NCBI GenBank assembly: GCA_937934595.1
Contig: CALGZA010000072.1
Coordinates: forward strand, 1-39,149
Source: an uncultured Verrucomicrobiales bacterium
GTDB taxonomy: Bacteria; Verrucomicrobiota; Verrucomicrobiia; Verrucomicrobiales; Akkermansiaceae
Direction: 5' to 3'
Length of the DNA stretch: 39,149 bases
Position 1 is the first letter of the stretch, and the number at the start of each line of letters is the position of its first letter. Below are positions 35,401 to 39,149 of the stretch, piece by piece. A program made the position numbers and the translations under genes. Below the pieces are notes generated by a model that saw only the letters and a list, made by a program, of their open reading frames with translations, was not told where the DNA came from and ran no database searches.

Positions 35401-35419
35401 AGACATCACAGTCCCATAG
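32405..35419 (+). CDS. Secreted TPR / HExxH metallopeptidase-like / alpha-beta hydrolase fusion
   Basis: A 1004-residue exported protein. The signal peptide is at 1-20 (ending about LLTA/Q). Residues 35-190 are TPR-like helices (DEALKIAQQLIEEKQDIAD, then further repeats). Residues 225-400 hold a gluzincin-like metallopeptidase signature with HELKH at 291-295 and a downstream Glu at 315 (AWIKEGLAVYG). More TPR-like helices (430-560) precede an alpha/beta hydrolase (about 640-900) with LAICMHGGGG, GISEGGYG (nucleophile S756), D805 as likely acid and H844 as His. The end is a beta-rich tail. No similar single protein is known to me. The gene is on the + strand but G-poor like the rest of the window. 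The hydrolase resembles secreted esterase or PHB depolymerase-like enzymes; the substrate is unknown. Confidence 0.88.
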   Translation: MKSLIKIQAALLLSTTLLTAQQPTTPESPALKPTAITQAVKSNKKDEALKIAQQLIEEKQDIADALFKSATTYIAKQQLENAIPFFQLLIKNFPNSPKTSPARAELLGCYYNLRQLEKSISQAQANLLAEPKSKWTEYWSFVIAQSNFRLWKFKKGETLLKEFLTKYPSGQYSKFAKRALAKINPNYVTNSDGLVKYNGRLKDDIRLQAAINSLPQDIENGYKTLKKRLGVDLPKDTKILYYFEDEKYGKKSGVKASTYTVAIDYKPVVLMRFYTAFVASQTTSYRYTVTHELKHAGFRVLMGQNYDNLPAWIKEGLAVYGADDVQTRLQSVLCNQISGGKDPMTTLNGIDNTKHTTTDYMESSLAFEWLESKKTGNVKAFCQAIIKGQHYKKIWAELAGTTYKQAITEANNYCTQRVKSEIGTSLASFQELHKAYQKALKQNPTTLKNWLDHGGRKKFNQWLIDNPQHPATPFARFSLAHASIQSGDGETGRKQLKHILKHDSMRCSLLDDAQLWIALSYHYAKNTANAKQEFGILIRDFPASHSARQVTGKFPPAPPITKQKQTPKSKLTTWFETSIKGKNKTFPAHTNHNKNLNALRKTALQAYKAATTNLGKQNKFTLLNDFTKGITKNPKIKTSKFNIAKGLNMPYCVVKRGKRPTNGWPLAICMHGGGGTGDKLPHPHAWPMNTKEWHTQIKFSLQVYPDNMIYFIPRMVDDNQGRWWKEFNHTAYTEMIRHAVLYWDVDPNRIYMLGISEGGYGTETLACRYPTPYAAANGMACGSGTSIHTENLRNLPFRTDVGEKDTSFNRYPNAVIKHQMLADYRMEDPSGYLHHLEIHKGRGHGIDYRKGPKWLIDKTRNPHPHRITFTLFQHDGIKNKGAYWIEAINDLNKKIIKLDANIDTKNNTIHIAATASIKDEAVQSADWQQPLNDPGDFTTAKGLKLRLWLHEKLLNLNKPINIRINGKKLPPISVSPSLETMSKSLIHFGDPERIYPAHTDITVP

Positions 35420-35465
35420 AAAAAGCTCCTCCCCATTCTAAATAAATCAAAATAACCATATACCC

Positions 35466-35874
35466 TTATCTCAAAGTGGCATACTCACCAAACACATTAT
35501 AATTCCATAAATCAAATCTATCACGATCTAAAAGTTCAAAATACCACAACCCATAAGCGAAGCCAAGTAACACCCTCAACAAAGCCCCAGTATTTCCCAC
35601 TATAACATCATACTCACTGAAAGATACTTGGATATTGAGAAGCGTAAACCCCAATCGCTGGATAGACACACTCATCGCCGCAGATAGAATCATCCCAGCC
35701 TATCACCCCATAATTTTCCACGTCGTAGTTCTTATCAATAACTCCCTGCGCGACTTGCACCCGGTGAAAAATAGCAAGCTCAGGAAGCAGGAGACTAAAG
35801 TCTGGATTTGCTTTCTCAAGTTCATCATAAACAAAATGTTCCAAACTTTCGAACCACTCTAGTGGAGTCATCAA
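35466..35874 (-). pseudogene. Probable frameshifted gene of unknown family
   Basis: Two overlapping frames look like one protein of about 135 residues. The N-terminal part (35874-35614) reads MMTPLEWFESLEHFVYDELE and ends at SQYPSIFQ. The C-terminal part in another frame (35693-35466) runs SEYDVIVGNTGALLRVLL to the end ENYNV-like region with FELLDRDRFDLWNYNV. Both have a composition typical of real coding sequence, and they meet near 35614-35630. A single-base shift is the simplest explanation. Two overlapping genes are possible. The family is not recognised. Confidence 0.5.
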
Positions 35875-36044
35875 TTTTTCAGCCCAGCACTAATTAACAA
35901 AATCTCGGGACCCTAAATCCAACGAGCATCTGCACAACAAATATCCAACATCCCTCCTCCAGTGTAAATAATAATTCTAAATTCCACAATCTCAAATCCA
36001 TAACGCCATAAACCATTACCGAAGCTAGGTTAATTTCTCAAAGA

Positions 36045-36206
36045 CTACGTATAGCCATCTACTAAGTAAGGACGATCTTGAATACTTAGTTGAAGGATAT
36101 AGTCATCATTAAACTTAACTAAAAAGCGCCTTAGTGGAGTGGCTACAACCGTCCATTCTGCATGTTCAAATGTTTTTTGCCTTTCATTTTTCGCTTCTCC
36201 TCCCAC
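36045..36206 (-). CDS. Short ORF, possibly a gene fragment
   Basis: From a GTG at 36206 to the TAG at 36045 this gives 53 residues including TFEHAEWTVVATPLRRFLVK and FNDDYILQLSIQDRPYLVDG, which looks like the C-terminal end of a real protein. A stop codon lies just upstream in frame, so either it starts at this GTG or it is the tail of a gene broken by a frameshift. It overlaps the 3' end of the small membrane pseudogene in another frame. No family is recognised. Confidence 0.35.
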   Translation of the reverse strand: MGGEAKNERQKTFEHAEWTVVATPLRRFLVKFNDDYILQLSIQDRPYLVDGYT

Positions 36207-36451
36207 TTAGTACCTAGGATTATTATTAGGATAACTGCTAATGGATGTGTGATGAATAAAGACCTAGTATGTATTTAGCTATAATTCCATATTTCTAGGC
36301 TTACTTCTGTTATCTTGCCGTGATCTGAGAAGTAATATCTTCCTTCCTCAATATACCCGTTCCCGGATGAACCTCCATACACGATGCAACCAATAGCAAA
36401 AGCCATGAAGTTCAAAACGCATAGAACAAGTATGGCTGTGGCTATTTTCAT
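36143..36451 (-). pseudogene. Small membrane protein gene with an in-frame stop
   Basis: From ATG 36451 one frame runs 103 codons to TAG 36143. It has a first helix (MKIATAILVLCVLNFMAFAI), a polar part containing YYFSDHGKITEVSLEIWNYS, an in-frame TAA at codon 59, then IHTRS and a second helix FITHPLAVILIIILG followed by a basic tail. Read across the stop, it matches my memory of a two-helix small protein family of marine bacteria whose members read YSRIH at this point, so the stop likely replaced an Arg-like codon. A longer frame beginning at 36625 is not credible because its first 58 residues show no structure. It may be dead or translated as a 58-residue fragment. Confidence 0.55.
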
Positions 36452-36604
36452 ATTGACTGATTTTGGTAGTGTAAATATTTGTCTGTAAAAGTTACTAACT
36501 GAAGCCTGCCTTGCTGGCAGACACCTTACACCCTTTTCTTGGGTTGCAGGCATCCGTTCAAAACTTTCTAATGAAGTTCTAACACAACCAGAGCAAAGTA
36601 ATGA

Positions 36605-36967
<363 letters not shown>

Positions 36968-37362
36968 TCAATCTTTATTCAAAAGACAGTTGCTGTCTAT
37001 ATGCAGTTTTGCGCTACAAGTTAGAGTTGTGGGGGCGGAGCTTGTGGCGCGGAGTATTGGAAAAAGAATGCGTAAGCCAAATCTAAGGCCTGGCGCGATG
37101 CCTGCTCATTCCTTCGCACAACGCGTGTAATGCCCAGCAAATGGAACGAGCTTTGCGAGAGGAATGATCCCGGTGATGAGAAGGGGTCCCCTTTGGGGTA
37201 GTGTCTCAGCATGAGCCTCCCATAGGGAAGCGAAAGGGTGCGTGGTATTACACTCGTTGTGCGATGGCATGATAGCAGGGAGCGTGACAGGCCTTTGGGG
37301 TGCGGAGTGTGGCGTGGAACCGAGTGGCTATTTGAGTCTGAACACCTAAAACTAAACTTAGT
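36968..37362. repeat. G-rich structured flank of the RAYT gene
   Basis: A long imperfect inverted repeat lies at 37085-37134 and 37244-37295; its best part reads GGCATTACACGCGTTGTGCG against GGTATTACACTCGTTGTGCG. Between the arms is the GGGGTCCCCTTTGGGG double palindrome (about 37184-37199). A direct repeat, TGGGGGCGGAGCTTGTGG (37030 on) and TGGGGTGCGGAGTGTGG (37296 on), brackets the structure. It lies 3' of the transposase gene, in the position where REP sequences occur in RAYT systems. No protein is encoded. Confidence 0.65.
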
Positions 37363-38355
37363 TCATTTGGTCGACTCCAATTTACCTAGCCACTTCTGCC
37401 CCTCTTTGGTTTCTCTACACCATGCTTTTGCCTGAGTGACAGAACTGGGATGACCCATCATTAAATGAGTCGCGATCCATACACCCGATGCCAAAGTGTT
37501 TTTGCCCAGCCAAGCGGCTAGTGCTTTTTTCTCTACTGCAGACTTTGGCATTTTTGCGAAGTCAGCATGACCAAGACCTAATTTCAACACTCCTTCCTTC
37601 AGCAATTTTGAAGCTTCATTCTCATCATGTTCTTTTATTGCAGAACCACTGACACTTTCTCTTTTTATAGAACTCAAGGCGCGCTCAGCCTTGTCTAATA
37701 ATTGCTGCCTAAAATCTCCATCTCCTAAACACCAACCTCGCTCTAGTTCACTATAGCTCTTCCCGGTTTCAGCTCCCTTTGCCTCCAGGTATTTCAAATA
37801 AGATTCTCTACCCAAAGCATTGTCTTTAAAGCTATATGTCCCCAATAACCGGCTCACCTCTAACCATTTTGGACGCTTCATTTCCCAACTACTATAGGCT
37901 GGAAGACTGCTCCAAGGATAGTCTTGTAGTGTTTCCCATTTCTTCCCTTTTCCTATCATCTTTGCTCTTGATGGATTGAGGTGGATGTAATCCGCTACTG
38001 TCTGAAAGTAGCGACCCTCCATCGGATCTGCATTGACTAGTTGCGCTTTGTAGCGACCTTGAAATAAATGCCCTCGTCGCTTCATCCATGCATTGACTCG
38101 CTGGGTGTAGGTTCCTTGTAGCCACTTCATACCTGCTACTAAATTTGCTTCAGGCGTCTCGATCAAAAGATGATAGTGATTACCCATTAAAACATAAGCG
38201 TGAACTATCCAACCCGTTCTCTGGCATGTCTCATTGAGAACTTTAAGAAAGCTCTCTTGACCCATTTTCCCAAAGAAAATCTTATCGCCGTTATTACCTC
38301 GGCTCATCACATGGTAAAATGCCCCTGCAAATTCAATACGTATTTGTCGTGCCAT
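37363..38355 (-). CDS. REP-associated tyrosine transposase (RAYT, IS200-like)
   Basis: A 330-residue Y1-type HUH transposase, intact. The N-terminal MARQIRIEFAGAFYHVMSRG, the HUH motif MGNHYHLLIET (about 58-68), and the conserved GHLFQGRYKAQLV and VADYIHLNPSRA stretches are diagnostic of RAYTs. The extended C-terminal part (about 200-330) with KSAVEKKALAAWLGKNTL resembles the DnaA-like extension of some RAYTs. RAYTs are thought to move and maintain REP repeats as single-strand DNA. Its 5' end carries the GGACTGACCCC motif that I associate with these genes, and its 3' flank is highly structured. It is likely functional, since no stop or frameshift is seen. Confidence 0.94.
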   Translation of the reverse strand: MARQIRIEFAGAFYHVMSRGNNGDKIFFGKMGQESFLKVLNETCQRTGWIVHAYVLMGNHYHLLIETPEANLVAGMKWLQGTYTQRVNAWMKRRGHLFQGRYKAQLVNADPMEGRYFQTVADYIHLNPSRAKMIGKGKKWETLQDYPWSSLPAYSSWEMKRPKWLEVSRLLGTYSFKDNALGRESYLKYLEAKGAETGKSYSELERGWCLGDGDFRQQLLDKAERALSSIKRESVSGSAIKEHDENEASKLLKEGVLKLGLGHADFAKMPKSAVEKKALAAWLGKNTLASGVWIATHLMMGHPSSVTQAKAWCRETKEGQKWLGKLESTK

Positions 38356-38442
38356 GCATCCTTTTAACCATCAACAACATCTACGTCAATTATAAATTAT
38401 AGGACTGACCCCTTTGCTTTTACCTCCCCTTTGCTTTTACTT
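38356..38442. repeat. RAYT 5' flank with tandem 17-mer
   Basis: The unit CCCCTTTGCTTTTACCT occurs twice in tandem (38409-38425 and 38426-38442, the second with TT at the end). It directly follows GGACTGA, which together forms the GGACTGACCCCTTTG motif near RAYT starts. On the transposase strand this reads AAAGGGGTCAGTCC. It probably marks one end of the RAYT unit. Confidence 0.6.
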
Positions 38443-38491
38443 AGCTACGACATATACGACAGCTCGTTCTTACGGTGAAGTAATTTCAAAG

Positions 38492-38585
38492 GGTGCTACG
38501 TTAAGCGCTTACCCTAAAACATGTCAACCAACAGCATCAATAGGTGCTACGTTAACCGCTTACGCTTTTACGTTAAGCGCTTACG
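38492..38585. repeat. Three copies of a palindromic repeat
   Basis: Copies of ACGTTAAGCGCTTAC lie at 38498-38512, 38549-38563 (one base changed, ACCGC) and 38570-38584. Copies 1 and 2 share the preceding GGTGCT. The core TAAGCGCTTA is a 10-bp palindrome. They lie 5' of the RAYT gene. No protein frame across this region is credible, because the translated repeats give ALSAY, TLTAY and TLSAYGAS, an artefact of the DNA repeat. Confidence 0.6.
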
Positions 38586-38588
38586 GTG

Positions 38589-39008
38589 CTAGCTATTTTT
38601 ACCTATCTTTAAAATAGTAGGGATTTCTTGATTAATAGTGGATTGATCATACTCTACTACACCACTATCCTTCAACACCAAAAGAAATAACTCAGACTCT
38701 ACTTTTATCCATAATTCAGGTGCATGAAGACTATCTTTACTAAGAAAAATAGGATCTTCCTTATTAATATAAATGTAGCTTGCCTCAGAGTGTCCTCCAG
38801 TAGGGAAATTAATGCGAACTATTATCTTACCATCACCCTCAATTATATTTACTTTTACATTATTCTCATAAAGAATTGTGTCGCCTATATCACATTCTAT
38901 ATAATTATCTATATTATCATCAATACATAAAGAGAAAAATACTAAACCTCCTAAAATTAAGAATAGGTATAGTATATACCGTTTATGGACACTCTGCATC
39001 TTCTTCAT
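38589..39008 (-). CDS. Membrane-anchored protein, unknown function
   Basis: A 139-residue protein with one N-terminal helix (about 11-28) and a beta-rich, acidic ectodomain (DDNIDNYIECDIGDTILYEN and later segments). No lipobox fits the Cys at residue 28. Start codon choice: ATG at 39008 or codon 4. The first 26 bp overlap the end of the upstream partial gene, so the two are translationally linked. The pairing of a Cys-rich C-terminus with an overlapping anchored protein resembles toxin-immunity or secretion pairs, but this is only a suggestion. Confidence 0.6.
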   Translation of the reverse strand: MKKMQSVHKRYILYLFLILGGLVFFSLCIDDNIDNYIECDIGDTILYENNVKVNIIEGDGKIIVRINFPTGGHSEASYIYINKEDPIFLSKDSLHAPELWIKVESELFLLVLKDSGVVEYDQSTINQEIPTILKIGKNS

Positions 39009-39147
39009 AATTACCTTGAGACGTATTCTTACAATGCCATTTATTACTAGGATTCCTATTACCTCGTGTTATTCGGCCTTTCACACAAGTGCATTCAACT
39101 ACTATATGAAGACCTGATCGTTTTTTGCAAGGAATAGGAATTTCAAT
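38983..39147 (-). CDS. C-terminal end of a partial gene, Cys-rich
   Basis: The frame is open from the window edge and ends at TAA 38983. It gives 54 residues including IEIPIPCKKRSGLHIVVECT and CVKGRITRGNRNPSNKWHC, ending EEDAECP, with five Cys residues. The composition looks like true coding sequence. It overlaps the start of the next gene by 26 bp. The N-terminal part is outside the window, so the family cannot be named. Confidence 0.5.
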   Translation of the reverse strand: MEIPIPCKKRSGLHIVVECTCVKGRITRGNRNPSNKWHCKNTSQGNYEEDAECP

Positions 39148-39149
39148 TT

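Noticed and set aside
38492-38585. Integron attC sites, because GTTAAGC fits the core GTTRRRY
   Set aside because: No matching RYYYAAC partner with a long palindrome between was found, and no integrase or cassette layout is present.
38414-38617. A 67-residue plus-strand reading frame
   Set aside because: Its amino acid repeats are made by the palindromic DNA repeats and it has no protein-like features.

Overview
The window looks like chromosomal DNA of a member of the Verrucomicrobiota. The grounds are two PEP-CTERM proteins with VPEPSS-type sorting tails, an FtsZ with a PVC-like N-terminus, a lysine-rich histone-like domain fused to a DksA/TraR domain, a DUF1853 protein next to pyruvate kinase, and start codons mostly without a Shine-Dalgarno sequence. 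The phylum call is an inference from gene content. No rRNA, tRNA or CRISPR array was recognised.

Layout. 1-3430: a partial ftsZ running off the left edge, a small membrane protein and two PEP-CTERM proteins. 3721-6103: three tandem secreted paralogs of about 250 residues whose C-terminal halves resemble a cut-down secretin beta-domain. 6104-6885: non-coding, with the first copy of a roughly 205-bp hairpin-forming repeat. 6886-8304: a beta-hydroxyacid dehydrogenase, a DUF5069 protein and a strong terminator. 8578-9703: a small membrane-anchored protein and a PPK2-type kinase. 9765-12191: folE2, rpsR, rpmG and a DksA-like gene, all in forms that need little or no zinc, headed by a perfect 26-bp palindrome. 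12253-16050: purD with a structured leader or small RNA upstream, DUF1853 and pyruvate kinase.

16409-26803 is a long minus-strand housekeeping run: a sigma-54 activator, uppS, trmJ, smpB, rpoZ, a HIT protein with two small membrane proteins, a transglutaminase/DUF58/MoxR module, lspA and trhO. 26983-27833 holds a small membrane protein and a decayed gene carrying the second copy of the repeat. 27976-32234 is another minus-strand run: a zinc-ribbon membrane protein, folC, accD, comF and a CPBP protease. 32405-35419 is a 1004-residue secreted fusion of TPR-like helices, an HExxH metallopeptidase-like domain and an alpha/beta hydrolase.

35420-39149 differs in character. It has broken genes, a C-terminal IS110 remnant, an intact REP-associated tyrosine transposase (RAYT) flanked by G-rich inverted repeats and short palindromic repeats, and an overlapping gene pair at the right edge. 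The strong excess of C over G on the + strand elsewhere in the window, in genes on both strands, is lost or reversed here, so this looks like acquired or decaying accessory DNA.

The core genes cover cell division and envelope synthesis (ftsZ, uppS, lspA), translation (rpsR, rpmG, smpB, trmJ, trhO), transcription (rpoZ, sigma-54 activator), and folate, purine, fatty-acid and central carbon metabolism (folE2, folC, purD, accD, pyk). The most interesting points are the zinc-independent cluster with its palindrome, the mini-secretin-like paralogs, the covarying hairpin repeat, the three-domain secreted fusion and the RAYT with its structured flank.
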